A stretch of DNA of 64,000 nt, from NCBI GenBank assembly GCA_039816045.1, contig JBCBYB010000008.1:75411-139410 (forward strand), given 5' to 3'. Positions 9,350 to 18,239 of the stretch are shown here, piece by piece. Each line of letters begins with the position of its first letter. Positions within the stretch are counted from its first letter, which is position 1. The notes under the pieces are model-generated. The model did no database searches and was not told the origin of the DNA. It saw only the letters and a program-made list of their open reading frames with translations. The DNA comes from Thermohalobaculum sp039816045 (GTDB lineage: Bacteria > Pseudomonadota > Alphaproteobacteria > Rhodobacterales > Rhodobacteraceae). The position numbers were made by a program, and so were the translations under genes.

Positions 9350-9487
9350 ACTCATCCTCCAAGCCGACTCTCGGGGCCGACACCCTAGCAACCGCAGGCG
9401 CCCTGGGACAGCGCCAGAACGCGCCCTGCCACCCATGCGGCCGATTGCCTTGCCCACACCGCAAGATTTCCGCTTTACTCTTTTGCC

Positions 9488-10174
9488 ATGAGCCTTTGGC
9501 AACGAATCAGGGATCTTGTCGACCGTCTCCGTGCTGGCGAGGCGTTCAGCTCCCTGTTTGACCGGCTCACCAAGCAGCCCGAGCAGACAGTGGCCTTCAC
9601 CATCGCCGTGATCGCGCTTGGCGCTAAGATGGCCAAGGCCGACGGCCGCGTGACCCATGACGAGGTGGCGGCCTTCAAACAGATTTTCATCATCCCCGCC
9701 GAGGACGAAGCCGCCGCCGCCCGGGTCTACAATACCGCCCGGGCTGATGTGGCAGGCTATGAGTTCTACGCCAAGCGCATCGCCCGGATGTTCCGGGAAC
9801 GGCCGGGCGCCCTCTCCGACTTGCTCGAGGGGCTCGTCTTCATCGCCATGGCGGACGGAGAGTATCATCCGCATGAAGCGATCTTCCTCGCCCAGGTGGC
9901 GGAGATCTTCGGTATCTCGGATGCAGAGTTCCGGGCCATTCGCAACCGACACCTTCCCGAAGGCTCGGACCCCTACAGCATCATCGGCGTGCCTCACGAC
10001 ACCGACGATGATACCATCCGGCGCGCATATAAGCGCAAAGTGCGGGAGTTACACCCCGACGGGATGCTGGCGCGCGGCCTGCCCGAAGAGGCCATGCGCC
10101 TGGCCGAGCAACGTCTGGCGGTGATCAACGCGGCCTTCGACCAGATCCAGAAGGAACGCGCGGCGGTCCTCTAA
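9488..10174 (+). CDS. TerB-like plus J-domain protein (DjlA-like, soluble)
   Basis: A 228-aa protein. The central region (about 35-150) is TerB-like, with two acidic ADG motifs (KADGRVTHDE and MADGEYHPHE) of the metal-binding kind. The C-terminal J domain (about 165-228) carries the essential HPD at 189-191, so it can stimulate an Hsp70 ATPase. This matches DjlA except that the N-terminal membrane helix of enterobacterial DjlA is absent. It is the only plus-strand gene between 2.3 and 19.3 kb. Confidence 0.85.
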   Translation: MSLWQRIRDLVDRLRAGEAFSSLFDRLTKQPEQTVAFTIAVIALGAKMAKADGRVTHDEVAAFKQIFIIPAEDEAAAARVYNTARADVAGYEFYAKRIARMFRERPGALSDLLEGLVFIAMADGEYHPHEAIFLAQVAEIFGISDAEFRAIRNRHLPEGSDPYSIIGVPHDTDDDTIRRAYKRKVRELHPDGMLARGLPEEAMRLAEQRLAVINAAFDQIQKERAAVL

Positions 10175-10202
10175 GCACGGCCGCTACCGCCCCCCGCCCA
10201 AG

Positions 10203-10401
10203 TCAGACGTTCAAAACCCGGTATCCCTTTTCGATGTGGTCCCGCGCCGCCGCAGCGTTCTCCACGCGGTTCGCAAGGTCCAAGAGCTAAGTCCGCCCGA
10301 TCAAGGGACCGCTCTGGAGCGCACCCAGAAAGAAGTCCCAGCCGCCGAGGTCTTCGTCGGCCTCCCGACCGAGCACAACATTGTAGAGCGTGTTCAGATG
10401 T
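10203..10401 (-). pseudogene. C-terminal remnant of a DUF4214-domain protein
   Basis: Read on the minus strand, the segment gives HLNTLYNVVLGREADEDLGG, then WDFFLGALQSGPLIGRT, a TAG stop, LLDLANRVENAAAARDHIEK, GYRVLNV and a final TGA. The first block is the DUF4214 signature (LYxxVLGRxxDxxGxxxW...L..G) found in secreted calcium-binding/RTX-type proteins. The tail after the stop is also typical of these domains. The in-frame TAG at 10293-10295 and the lack of any open frame upstream show that this is the decayed 3' end of a once longer gene. Nothing else recognisable was seen in 10175-10522. Confidence 0.6.
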
Positions 10402-10522
10402 TAATCTGCGCAGATGAGCTGACTTTTGTACGGGTTACGGAGCAGGAAACAATCGGCAGTCGCCGAACGGTCAGATCGTGCCGGCAAACGGGAGACCGAA
10501 GGGCAGCCCGAGTGTCGCGACA

Positions 10523-11620
10523 TCAGCCGCTGTGGAGGAAATGGAGGACGTCTCCATCCTTAACAGGATAGGTTTTGCCCTCGGCCCGGAGCTTGCCGGC
10601 ATCCCGGGCGCCCGCCTCTCCTTTGCAGGCAACGAAATCGTCATAGGCGACTGTCTCGGCGCGGATGAAGCCCTTCTCGAAATCTCCGTGGATCACCCCA
10701 GCCGCCTGAGGCGCGAGGGTGCCGTCAGTGATCGTCCAGGCGCGCGCTTCCTTCGGACCGACGGTGAAGTAGGTGATGAGGCCCAGCAGCCCATAACCGG
10801 CCTGGATCAGCCGGTCGAGCCCGGGTTCCTCAAGCCCCATATCCACCAGGAACTCGGCACGCTCAGCATCCTCGAGCTGGGCGATCTCCTCCTCGATCGC
10901 CGCGGAGATCACCACATAGGCCGCGCCCTCGGCTGCCGCCATCTCGGCCACCCGTGTAGACTGGGTGTTGCCTTCAGCCGCAGACCCCTCTTCGACATTG
11001 CAAACGTAGAGAACCGGCTTTTGGGTGAGGAGTTGCTGCTGCGCCCAAAGACGCGCGTCCTCGGCCGAGACCTCTACCGTGCGCGCTGGACGCCCCTCAT
11101 CAAGCGCGGCCTTGGCGGCGAGCAGCAGACGCTCGACCGTCTTTGCCTCTGCATCACCGCCCTTGATCTTACGCTGGAGCCCCTGGATGCGCTTCTCGAT
11201 GCTCTCGAGATCGGCCAGCATCAGTTCGGTCTCGATGGTCTCTGCATCGGCAACCGGATCGACCCGCCCCTCCACATGGGTGATGTCGTCATCCTCGAAA
11301 CACCGCAGCACATGGGCGATGGCATCCACCTCGCGGATGTTCGCCAGGAACTGGTTGCCGAGGCCTTCGCCTTTGCTCGCACCCTTCACCAGCCCTGCGA
11401 TGTCCACAAAGGTCAGCCGGGTCGGGATGACCTTGGCGGACTTGCCGATCTCGGCGAGGCGGTCAAGCCGGGCGTCGGGCACCGAGACCTCTCCGACATT
11501 GGGCTCGATCGTACAGAAGGGAAAATTCGCCGCCTGCGCTGCCGCCGTCCGCGTCAGCGCATTGAACAGGGTCGACTTGCCCACATTCGGCAGGCCCACG
11601 ATCCCGCATTTGAAGCCCAT
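10523..11620 (-). CDS. ychF: Redox-regulated ATPase/GTPase YchF (OLA1 family)
   Basis: 365 aa, the usual YchF length. The P-loop GLPNVGKS is at residues 9-16, DIAGLVKGASKGEGLGNQFL is the G3 region, and the C-terminal TGS-like domain ends PVKDGDVLHFLHSG. YchF proteins bind ATP better than GTP, associate with ribosomes and modulate stress responses. It is a single gene between a decayed region and the histidine kinase. Confidence 0.97.
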   Translation of the reverse strand: MGFKCGIVGLPNVGKSTLFNALTRTAAAQAANFPFCTIEPNVGEVSVPDARLDRLAEIGKSAKVIPTRLTFVDIAGLVKGASKGEGLGNQFLANIREVDAIAHVLRCFEDDDITHVEGRVDPVADAETIETELMLADLESIEKRIQGLQRKIKGGDAEAKTVERLLLAAKAALDEGRPARTVEVSAEDARLWAQQQLLTQKPVLYVCNVEEGSAAEGNTQSTRVAEMAAAEGAAYVVISAAIEEEIAQLEDAERAEFLVDMGLEEPGLDRLIQAGYGLLGLITYFTVGPKEARAWTITDGTLAPQAAGVIHGDFEKGFIRAETVAYDDFVACKGEAGARDAGKLRAEGKTYPVKDGDVLHFLHSG

Positions 11621-11677
11621 GGGCCTTCTCCCCGGTTCTGCTGCGGCCCGGGGCGTGCCATGGCCTCCCCCCGGGGG

Positions 11678-13558
11678 TCAAGCCCTCAGGCGCTGAAGCT
11701 CTGGCCCGCGGGGGGCTACGAGGCGCGCCGCGACGACGCTCATGACCGAGGCCTGAAGCGCGCGCTGGTCCATCGGCTTCAGAACCAAACCGTCAAACCC
11801 AGCCGCCTTCATCAGGGGAAGCTCGACCCGGTCGTCAGCCGTGACGGCGAGCACTGGTACATCGGGTGCGCCCGCATTGCCGGAACGGATCAGCTTGACC
11901 AGTTCCTCGCCGCTCATGCCCGGCATCCGAAGATCCAACAGGACCGCATCGATCGGTTCAACCTTGAGGACCTCGATTGCGTCGGTGGCCGAGCTTGCCT
12001 CCATGGTCTCGACGCCCAAGGGCTTCAGGAACAGCCGGGCAACGGCTCGGTTGGTGCTGACATCGTCGACGAGCAAAACACGGAGGCCGCTGCCGGTCGC
12101 GGTCCCCGCCTCGGGCATGGTGCGCTCGGGCATGTCTTCACGCGAGGGCTCTTCCGCCAGGGTCGCCAAGAACCGGAAGGTGAACTCGGCACCGCCCTCG
12201 GAAGCATCGGCAGCGGTGATGTCGCCGCCCATCTGCCGAGCCAGACGGCGCGCGATGCAGAGACCCAAGCCCGTGCCACCAACCTGTTTCATAACCGCCG
12301 CTTTGGACTGCATGAACGGTTCGAACAGCACCTCGGGCCCTGCGCCTCGCAATCCGATGCCCGTATCGGTGACCGTCGCCTTGATCTCCACGGTCCCGGT
12401 GCGATGATATGTGCGGCGGTTCGCTTTGACCCGGACGGTGACGCTTCCCTCATCGGTGAACTTGATCGCGTTGGAGACGAGGTTCGAAAGACATTGGCGC
12501 AAACGGATCGGGTCGTGCTCGATCCAATCGGGTACACTGGTGTCCCGCTCGAGCCGGAGCACGATGCCTTTGGCCTGCGCGACCGGGGCGAACAGGCTGA
12601 TGACGTGGTGCAGCCCTGCGTGGAAACTCTCCGGCACCGGGTGAATGTCGAGCCGGCCCGCCTCAATCTTAGAGTGGTCGAGTAGATCGTTTAGCAGCGC
12701 CGTCAGTGATCGACCGGACTCCGCAATCACCTCGGCTCGCTCGCGCTGCTCGGGTGAGAGGTCATCCGAGAGGAGCCCCTGTGTCATCCCGATGATGCCG
12801 TTGAGTGGTGTTCGAAGCTCGTGCCCCACGGTTGCCAGGAAGCGCGCCTTGTCCTCGGGATCGACCGCGGGTTGCGCGGCCGGCAACCAACCACCCGGGC
12901 CCATGGCCGGGAAGATCCCTCGGTTGACCCCTCCCCAACTCCAGAGGATGGCGGCGAGCAGCCCCAAGGCGAACTCTCCGGCGGCAGCCCCGGGCGCCAC
13001 CCCAGTGCCGAGCTCATAGAGGCTCAGCAGCATGATGGTCGCGAAGGGAAGCATGCCGCTCCGCACGATCCAGGGGCCGGTCCGCACGCGCACGGCCTGT
13101 AGCAGGATGAGCCCAAAAAGCGCGATGGAAACCACCCTGGTCTCGGGCCGTTCCAGGATCCAGAGAAACCCTGCCAAAGTGGCGATCATCATCGGGCCGA
13201 GCATGTCAGCCACGTAGCCGCGCCAACCGAGACCCTTGATCTGCGCCGAGCGGCGATCCGACACCGCACTCTGCAACAGACCGAGCTCTACGACCAAGAA
13301 CGTGCCGAGGACACCGAGTAGGCCAAAACCCAGGGCATAGGAGTAGGTCACCGCGACGAACATCACGACGACGCCTAGAGCTGCGACACGCTCCGTGCGT
13401 TCCCGGTTGAAGACCGGCGTCGCCTTGGCATGCTCGGCCTGATCGGTGCGCCGCCGGAAAAGGGTGTGGCGAAGGATGCCGACGAACCGCTCCAGAGCCT
13501 TCCGCAGCGAGCGATTCTGGTCGGCCACGCCAACCGTTCTCCCAACATCCGTCGCCAT
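11678..13558 (-). CDS. Membrane hybrid histidine kinase with C-terminal receiver
   Basis: 626 aa. Several hydrophobic helices lie between about residues 55 and 205 (for example VVVMFVAVTYSYALGFGLLG, GPMMIATLAGFLWIL) and make a multi-pass sensor with no large periplasmic loop. HisKA follows with phospho-acceptor His246 in GHELRTPLNG, then HATPase_c with N (VSNAIKFTDEG), G1 (DTGIGL) and G2 (GGTGLGLCIARRL) boxes. A REC domain covers about 500-620, with its aspartate in LLDLRMPGMSG near residue 541 and Lys in LVLKPMD. It probably phosphorylates its own receiver and passes phosphate to an unlinked Hpt or regulator. The signal is unknown and no response regulator gene is adjacent. Confidence 0.93.
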   Translation of the reverse strand: MATDVGRTVGVADQNRSLRKALERFVGILRHTLFRRRTDQAEHAKATPVFNRERTERVAALGVVVMFVAVTYSYALGFGLLGVLGTFLVVELGLLQSAVSDRRSAQIKGLGWRGYVADMLGPMMIATLAGFLWILERPETRVVSIALFGLILLQAVRVRTGPWIVRSGMLPFATIMLLSLYELGTGVAPGAAAGEFALGLLAAILWSWGGVNRGIFPAMGPGGWLPAAQPAVDPEDKARFLATVGHELRTPLNGIIGMTQGLLSDDLSPEQRERAEVIAESGRSLTALLNDLLDHSKIEAGRLDIHPVPESFHAGLHHVISLFAPVAQAKGIVLRLERDTSVPDWIEHDPIRLRQCLSNLVSNAIKFTDEGSVTVRVKANRRTYHRTGTVEIKATVTDTGIGLRGAGPEVLFEPFMQSKAAVMKQVGGTGLGLCIARRLARQMGGDITAADASEGGAEFTFRFLATLAEEPSREDMPERTMPEAGTATGSGLRVLLVDDVSTNRAVARLFLKPLGVETMEASSATDAIEVLKVEPIDAVLLDLRMPGMSGEELVKLIRSGNAGAPDVPVLAVTADDRVELPLMKAAGFDGLVLKPMDQRALQASVMSVVAARLVAPRGPELQRLRA

Positions 13559-13757
13559 ACGGCGTCCTCCAATCGTGCTGCTTCATGCCGAAGGACATTC
13601 AGTCCGCAGAACTGGAAACGACCGGCTTGCCCGTCGCGCCACCGCATTCGGAAGCGCCGTCCAGCAACCCACAGACAACCGCCTCACCCCGTTCGAGGTG
13701 TGGGCCAAGATCGCGTGGAAAAGTGAACAAGCCCTTGTCGCGGACCCAGGGCGGTTC

Positions 13758-14447
13758 TCAGCGGCGTCGAAAGTGATCCGCCAAGCGTTCGAGAGGAGAG
13801 CGCGGCGGCTCTTCGGTGGCTGGGGCTTCGGACGCAGGGGTGGGGCGCGCCTGCGACAGCTTGGGTTTGGCCGGTTTCAGAGGCTGCAGCGCAAGACCGA
13901 TGCTGTTGAGGAACGCGGCGTTGTCGCCTCTCACAAGGCCCGGCACAGCGCGCGCAATGGCTTCGAGAACAGGCGTCAGCCAGATCCGATCGGCCACAGC
14001 GAAGTCATGCAACACATAACCGGAGACACGGGATTTGTCGCCCGGATGCCCGATCCCCATCCGCACCCGGTGATAATCGGCCCCGATATGAGCGTGGATA
14101 GAACGCAGACCGTTGTGACCCGCATGGCCGCCGCCCTCCTTTACCCGGATCTTACCGGGCGCGAGGTCGAGTTCATCGTGAAAGACGATCACATCCGTCG
14201 GCGGAACCTTATGAAAGCGTGCCGCTTCACCCACGGCCCGGCCGCTTTCGTTCATGAAGGTCTGAGGTTTGACGAGAAGGATCTTCTCGCCTGCGATGCG
14301 GCCCTCCGCGATCTCAGCCTGGAACTTCGAGCGCCACGGGCCGAAACCCTGCTCGGAGGCGATCGCATCGAGCGCCATGAACCCGATATTGTGCCGGGTT
14401 CCCGCATATTTCGCCCCGGGATTGCCCAGCCCGACCAGAAGTTGCAT
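13758..14447 (-). CDS. pth: Peptidyl-tRNA hydrolase
   Basis: 229 aa. It releases peptides from peptidyl-tRNA dropped by ribosomes. The family start MQLLVGLGNPGAKYAGTRHN contains the catalytic His, and NESGRAVGEAARF and GGGHAGHNGLRSI are the other signature blocks. The enzyme core is about 190 aa; the last 40 residues (PKLSQARPTPASEAPATEEP...) are a low-complexity Pro/Ala/Glu tail common in alphaproteobacterial Pth. The usual partner rplY (ribosomal L25) is not adjacent here. Confidence 0.97.
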   Translation of the reverse strand: MQLLVGLGNPGAKYAGTRHNIGFMALDAIASEQGFGPWRSKFQAEIAEGRIAGEKILLVKPQTFMNESGRAVGEAARFHKVPPTDVIVFHDELDLAPGKIRVKEGGGHAGHNGLRSIHAHIGADYHRVRMGIGHPGDKSRVSGYVLHDFAVADRIWLTPVLEAIARAVPGLVRGDNAAFLNSIGLALQPLKPAKPKLSQARPTPASEAPATEEPPRSPLERLADHFRRR

Positions 14448-14474
14448 CGGCTCGCCCCCCGGGGCTGTGGCGCC

Positions 14475-14837
14475 TTAGCTGTTGTGCGCGCGGATCTGTT
14501 CGGCAGCGTCCTTGTTGAACGCAACACCGTTGGTCTCGAACACCTGGTCGAGCTCGCCCGACAACGTCATCTCGACGATGATATCGCAGCCGCCTACGAA
14601 CTCGCCCTTCACATAAAGCTGCGGGATCGTCGGCCAGTCTGAAAACGACTTGATGCCCTGGCGCAGATCATCGGACTCGAGAACGTTGATGCCAGAGTAC
14701 TCGACATCGACGAAGCCGAGGATCTGCGCCACCTTGCTGGAGAACCCGCATTGCGGTGCATCGGGAGTGCCCTTCATGAAGAGCACAACGGGGTTTTGGT
14801 CGACGGTTTCCTGGATACGCGCCTGGATATCGGACAT
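14475..14837 (-). CDS. grxD: Monothiol glutaredoxin, Grx4 family
   Basis: 120 aa with the CGFS active site (PQCGFSSKV) and the glutathione-binding TIPQLYVKGEFVGGCDI block. CGFS glutaredoxins carry [2Fe-2S] clusters and deliver them to apo-proteins, often as a heterodimer with a BolA protein. ATG 14837 is taken because MSDIQARIQ is the family start and a GGAGGG lies just upstream. A bolA-family gene lies 102 bp upstream on the same strand, which supports the functional pair. Confidence 0.96.
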   Translation of the reverse strand: MSDIQARIQETVDQNPVVLFMKGTPDAPQCGFSSKVAQILGFVDVEYSGINVLESDDLRQGIKSFSDWPTIPQLYVKGEFVGGCDIIVEMTLSGELDQVFETNGVAFNKDAAEQIRAHNS

Positions 14838-14939
14838 GGATGCCCTCCTGCGATGTCTGTGAGCTCGGTCAGACCGATTTGGTCGGGTAATAGGGTCGGA
14901 GGCGGCAAAAGACAAGGGCGAGAGCCCCAACCTCGCAGC

Positions 14940-15182
14940 TCAGTCAGGTGCCTTGGTTTGAAGTGCCAGCGCATGCAGCGGTGCGTTGGAGCCGTCCAAA
15001 AGGCTCTTGAGGGCCTGGTTCACCAGCCGCTGCTGCTGCACACGGTTCTTACCGCGGAACTCTTCGTCCACAACGGTCGCGGCATAGTGATTGCCATCGC
15101 CCGCAAGATCGCGGATCTCGATCTGCGCCTCCGGGAAACGGGCGCGCAGCAGGGTCTCGATCTCGCTTGGCTGTACCGGCAT
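14940..15182 (-). CDS. BolA-family protein
   Basis: 80 aa, with the BolA fold signatures IEIRDLAGDGNHYAATVV (the His is the usual cluster ligand) and RLVNQALKSLL. The short form resembles the IbaG/BolA2 type that pairs with CGFS glutaredoxins in iron-sulfur trafficking. The start at 15182 (MPVQPSEIE) is preceded by AGGAGA. It is cotranscribed with grxD, which lies 102 bp downstream. Confidence 0.93.
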   Translation of the reverse strand: MPVQPSEIETLLRARFPEAQIEIRDLAGDGNHYAATVVDEEFRGKNRVQQQRLVNQALKSLLDGSNAPLHALALQTKAPD

Positions 15183-15247
15183 GGGTCTCTCCTGATCACT
15201 CCATTTCGAAGTAGAGGGCCACAGGCGGGCTGGCAAGCGGGTCGCGC

Positions 15248-16336
15248 TCAGTCGGGGAAGAGCAGCCGCTCGTAGTGCGCCTTCGTCGTCGCCGCTTCAA
15301 AGAGATGCAGTGGATACTCGGGCGCTTGCTCCGATGACAGAGCGGCCTCGAGCGCCTGAGCCAACGCTGAAGGGTCGCCAACCGGCACAAGGGTGCCCAG
15401 CCGACCGTCATCGAGCAGCTCTCGCGTGCCACCCGTGCCGTCGGTGCCCACAATGCGAGCACCTGCCGCCATCGCTTCGATGATCACGGTCGGCAGTCCT
15501 TCGGATCTTGAGGACAGCACAAAGACCCCGCAGGCAGCGAGATAAGGCATCGGATCGGGGGCGAACCCCGGCAAGCTCACCGCATCGGCGAGGTCAAGCT
15601 CTGCCACCAACGCCTCCAGCGCTGCGCGGTCGGGACCTTCACCAAGGATCAGCAGCCGACAGTCGATCTTCTCACGGAGTAAAGCAAAGGCCCGGATCAG
15701 TGTCGGATAGTCCTTCCGCGGGATCATCTGACCGACACTGAGGACGACTGGAGGCGCTCCGGGCGCAAACCATGGATGGTCAGCCGCGCGTTTCGTTCGA
15801 GCGAGAAGCTCAGGCGTCACCACTGCATTGTAGACCACCGCAATGTGGTCCCGGGGCATACCGCTCAACGCTGCGAGATCATCTGCCACGTCCGTGCCGA
15901 CCGCCAAAACTCGATCCGCCCGTGGATAGAGCCGCCGAATCAGTGGCGGCAAAACTCGATGCGTCCATTTCTGCGCCACATGCGGGCTGACCATGTTGTG
16001 CTCTGTCAGCAAGAGCCGCGTCTGCACGCCCGCAAGCATGCGTGCCATGACCGCCAAACAGTTGAACGACGACATCGCCGATACAAACCCGTCGGGCCGC
16101 GCTTCGCGCATGTACCGCGCGATGGCTGGAACGGCGCGCAAGCGTCCCGGGGCATTTAAGACAATGCGATTGAGGGACGCTGGCACAGCATCCACGAGCG
16201 GGCCTGTGTCCTGCAACAACACAAGATCGACCCGGTCACCTTCTGAGACGAACTGATCGGCCAACGCCAGCGTTACCCGCTCCGCACCGCCGCCGCCAAG
16301 ATCCGGCAGCATGAAGGCAATGTGGCGTCCGGACAT
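15248..16336 (-). CDS. Glycosyltransferase family 4-type
   Basis: 362 aa. The N-terminal domain starts HIAFMLPDLGGGGAERVTLA, the standard opening of GT4-type retaining glycosyltransferases. The C-terminal half has the nucleotide-sugar site VLSVGQMIPRKDYPTLIRAF and the EX7E-like block SSRSEGLPTVIIEAMAAG. It likely adds a sugar to a cell-surface polysaccharide or lipid; donor and acceptor are not predictable. It begins 9 bp after the end of rho and is probably cotranscribed with it. Confidence 0.9.
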   Translation of the reverse strand: MSGRHIAFMLPDLGGGGAERVTLALADQFVSEGDRVDLVLLQDTGPLVDAVPASLNRIVLNAPGRLRAVPAIARYMREARPDGFVSAMSSFNCLAVMARMLAGVQTRLLLTEHNMVSPHVAQKWTHRVLPPLIRRLYPRADRVLAVGTDVADDLAALSGMPRDHIAVVYNAVVTPELLARTKRAADHPWFAPGAPPVVLSVGQMIPRKDYPTLIRAFALLREKIDCRLLILGEGPDRAALEALVAELDLADAVSLPGFAPDPMPYLAACGVFVLSSRSEGLPTVIIEAMAAGARIVGTDGTGGTRELLDDGRLGTLVPVGDPSALAQALEAALSSEQAPEYPLHLFEAATTKAHYERLLFPD

Positions 16337-16345
16337 CCCTGCCCG

Positions 16346-17611
16346 TCAGGCGTTCATGCTGTCGAAGAAATCGGAGTTTGTTTTCGTCTGTTTCAGCTTG
16401 CCAAGCAGGAACTCGATCGCGTCCGTCGTCCCCATCGGGTTGAGGATGCGACGGAGCACATACATCTTTGTGAGATCGACCTTCGAGACCAACAGGTCTT
16501 CTTTGCGCGTACCCGATTTGAGAATGTCGATCGCCGGAAAAACGCGTTTGTCGGCGATCTTGCGGTCGAGAACGATCTCCGAGTTGCCGGTGCCCTTAAA
16601 CTCCTCGAAGATCACCTCGTCCATGCGGCTGCCTGTGTCGATCAGCGCTGTCGCGATGATGGTGAGGGAGCCACCCTCTTCGATGTTCCGAGCCGCACCG
16701 AAGAAGCGTTTGGGCCGCTGAAGCGCGTTTGCATCGACACCGCCGGTGAGCACCTTGCCCGAGGACGGCACAACGGTGTTGTAGGCCCGGCCAAGGCGCG
16801 TGATCGAGTCGAGCAGGATGACGACATCGCGCCCATGCTCGGTGAGGCGTTTGGCCTTCTCGATGACCATCTCGGCCACCGCCACGTGGCGCGTCGCCGG
16901 TTCGTCGAACGTGGAGGACACCACTTCCCCAGAAACGGACCGCTGCATGTCGGTCACCTCTTCCGGGCGCTCATCAATCAGCAGAACGATGAGATAGCAC
17001 TCGGGATGGTTCACTTCGATCGACTTAGCAATGTTCTGCAGCAGCACCGTCTTACCCGTGCGGGGCGGCGCCACGATCAACCCACGCTGACCCTTGCCGA
17101 TGGGCGAGACCAGATCGATCACGCGCGCCGAGCGGTCGCGGATCGTGGGATCCTCAATCTCCATCTTCAGACGCTGGTCCGGGTAGAGGGGGGTGAGGTT
17201 GTCGAAGTGCACCTTATGGCGCGCCTTCTCCGGATCTTCGAAGTTGATCGTGTTGACCTTGAGGAGCGCGAAGTATCGCTCGCCATCCTTTGGTGCACGG
17301 ATCGGACCTTCGACCGTGTCACCAGTCCGGATGCCGAATTTTCGGATCTGATTGGGCGAGAGGTAAATATCATCGGGCCCAGGGAGATAGTTGGCCTCGG
17401 GGGAGCGCAAGAAGCCGAAGCCATCCTGCAGCACCTCCAACACGCCCATGCCGATGATTTCTTCGTCCCGATCCGCGAGCTCCCGGAGGATCGCAAACAT
17501 CATGTCCTGTTTGCGCAGGGTAGACGCATTCTCAACTTCGAGAGATTCCGCCAGCGACAACAAATCGGTCGGCGACTTTGCCTTCAGATCGGCAAGTTTC
17601 TGTTGGGTCAT
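16346..17611 (-). CDS. rho: Transcription termination factor Rho
   Basis: 421 aa. The RNA-binding CSD region (VLEVLQDGFGFLRSPEANYL) is followed by the RecA-like ATPase with P-loop APPRTGKTVLL, Walker B ILLDSITRLGRAYN and R-loop region GGVDANALQRPKRFFGAARN. It forms a hexameric ATP-driven RNA translocase that ends transcription. Alphaproteobacterial rho next to hemE-hemJ is typical origin-proximal synteny. A promoter and a hairpin in the leader are described separately. Confidence 0.98.
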   Translation of the reverse strand: MTQQKLADLKAKSPTDLLSLAESLEVENASTLRKQDMMFAILRELADRDEEIIGMGVLEVLQDGFGFLRSPEANYLPGPDDIYLSPNQIRKFGIRTGDTVEGPIRAPKDGERYFALLKVNTINFEDPEKARHKVHFDNLTPLYPDQRLKMEIEDPTIRDRSARVIDLVSPIGKGQRGLIVAPPRTGKTVLLQNIAKSIEVNHPECYLIVLLIDERPEEVTDMQRSVSGEVVSSTFDEPATRHVAVAEMVIEKAKRLTEHGRDVVILLDSITRLGRAYNTVVPSSGKVLTGGVDANALQRPKRFFGAARNIEEGGSLTIIATALIDTGSRMDEVIFEEFKGTGNSEIVLDRKIADKRVFPAIDILKSGTRKEDLLVSKVDLTKMYVLRRILNPMGTTDAIEFLLGKLKQTKTNSDFFDSMNA

Positions 17612-17642
17612 GGATCCCGCGCTGGTCAGTAGAGGGGCGAAG

Positions 17643-17664
17643 AGAAAAACAAGCCCGAACGGGC
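17643..17664 (-). terminator. Hairpin plus T-tract in the rho leader (attenuator or hemJ terminator)
   Basis: On the minus strand a GC stem GCCCGTTCGGGC (17653-17664) is followed directly by TTGTTTTTC. It lies 32-53 nt before the rho ATG, downstream of hemJ and of the promoter-like sequence at 17697-17725. The stem is short (4-5 bp), so termination would be partial. Because no promoter fits between it and rho, rho transcripts must pass through it. Confidence 0.35.
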
Positions 17665-17696
17665 GGTGCAGATCTGTCTCTGCGGATTAGCGAGCT

Positions 17697-17725
17697 GGAA
17701 TAACGTTGATCGCCAGATTTGTCAA
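17697..17725 (-). promoter_or_regulatory. Candidate sigma-70-type promoter of rho
   Basis: A minus-strand -35 hexamer TTGACA (17720-17725) is separated by 17 bp from TATTCC (17697-17702) as -10. The -35 is perfect; the -10 matches TATAAT in 3 of 6 positions. It would start a leader of about 80 nt before the rho ATG. Confidence 0.4.
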
Positions 17726-17779
17726 GTGGTCTAGTCGATGCCCGATATGGACCAGAAACACTTCATCGTTCCTACGCGT

Positions 17780-18235
17780 TCAGAACGGTTTCACAATGAC
17801 GAGGATCACAATCCCCACCATCATGAGTGTCGGTACTTCGTTCATCAGCCGATAGGTTCGGCCCGAGTGGGTGTTGGCGTCCCGGTCGAACTCCTTCCGG
17901 CGCAGACCGAGCCAATGGTGAAACCAAGTCATGCCGAGGATCAGCACAATCTTAGCATGCAGCCAGTACGCGCCCGAAATCCCTTCCCAACCGAGAGCCA
18001 CCATCATCAAAAGACCAAACAGCCAGGTCGCCATCATCGCCGGGTTCATGATGTAGCGAAAAAGCTTGAGCTCCATGACCTTGAAGGTCTCGGAAAGCTC
18101 TGAGCCGACCGCTGCTCGCTCGGCGTGATAAACGAAAAGCCGTGGTAGATAGAAGATGCCGGCCATCCACGCGATGACCGACATCACATGCAACGCCTTG
18201 AGCCAGTCATACCAGTCCAGCAAGAGATCTTGCAT
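17780..18235 (-). CDS. hemJ: Protoporphyrinogen IX oxidase HemJ
   Basis: 151 aa with four hydrophobic helices (ALHVMSVIAWMAGIFYLPRL, WLFGLLMMVALGW, KIVLILGMTWFHHWLGL, MMVGIVILVIVKPF). It is of the UPF0093/HemJ type with the early conserved His in LKALHVMSVIAWMAG. HemJ carries out the penultimate step of heme and chlorophyll synthesis in bacteria without HemG or HemY. It starts 4 bp after hemE ends, so the two heme genes form one unit. Confidence 0.93.
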   Translation of the reverse strand: MQDLLLDWYDWLKALHVMSVIAWMAGIFYLPRLFVYHAERAAVGSELSETFKVMELKLFRYIMNPAMMATWLFGLLMMVALGWEGISGAYWLHAKIVLILGMTWFHHWLGLRRKEFDRDANTHSGRTYRLMNEVPTLMMVGIVILVIVKPF

Positions 18236-18239
18236 GGCG

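Noticed and set aside
8528..9997. An extended 489-codon version of the SDR gene starting at 9997
   Set aside because: The extra N-terminal part is antisense to the TerB/J gene, has no SDR similarity, and a good ribosome site exists at 9356-9360.
10478..12685. A long open plus-strand frame of 735 codons opposite ychF and the histidine kinase gene
   Set aside because: It is the antisense shadow of two clear genes in GC-rich DNA; its translation is rich in His, Arg and Gly and shows no domain.
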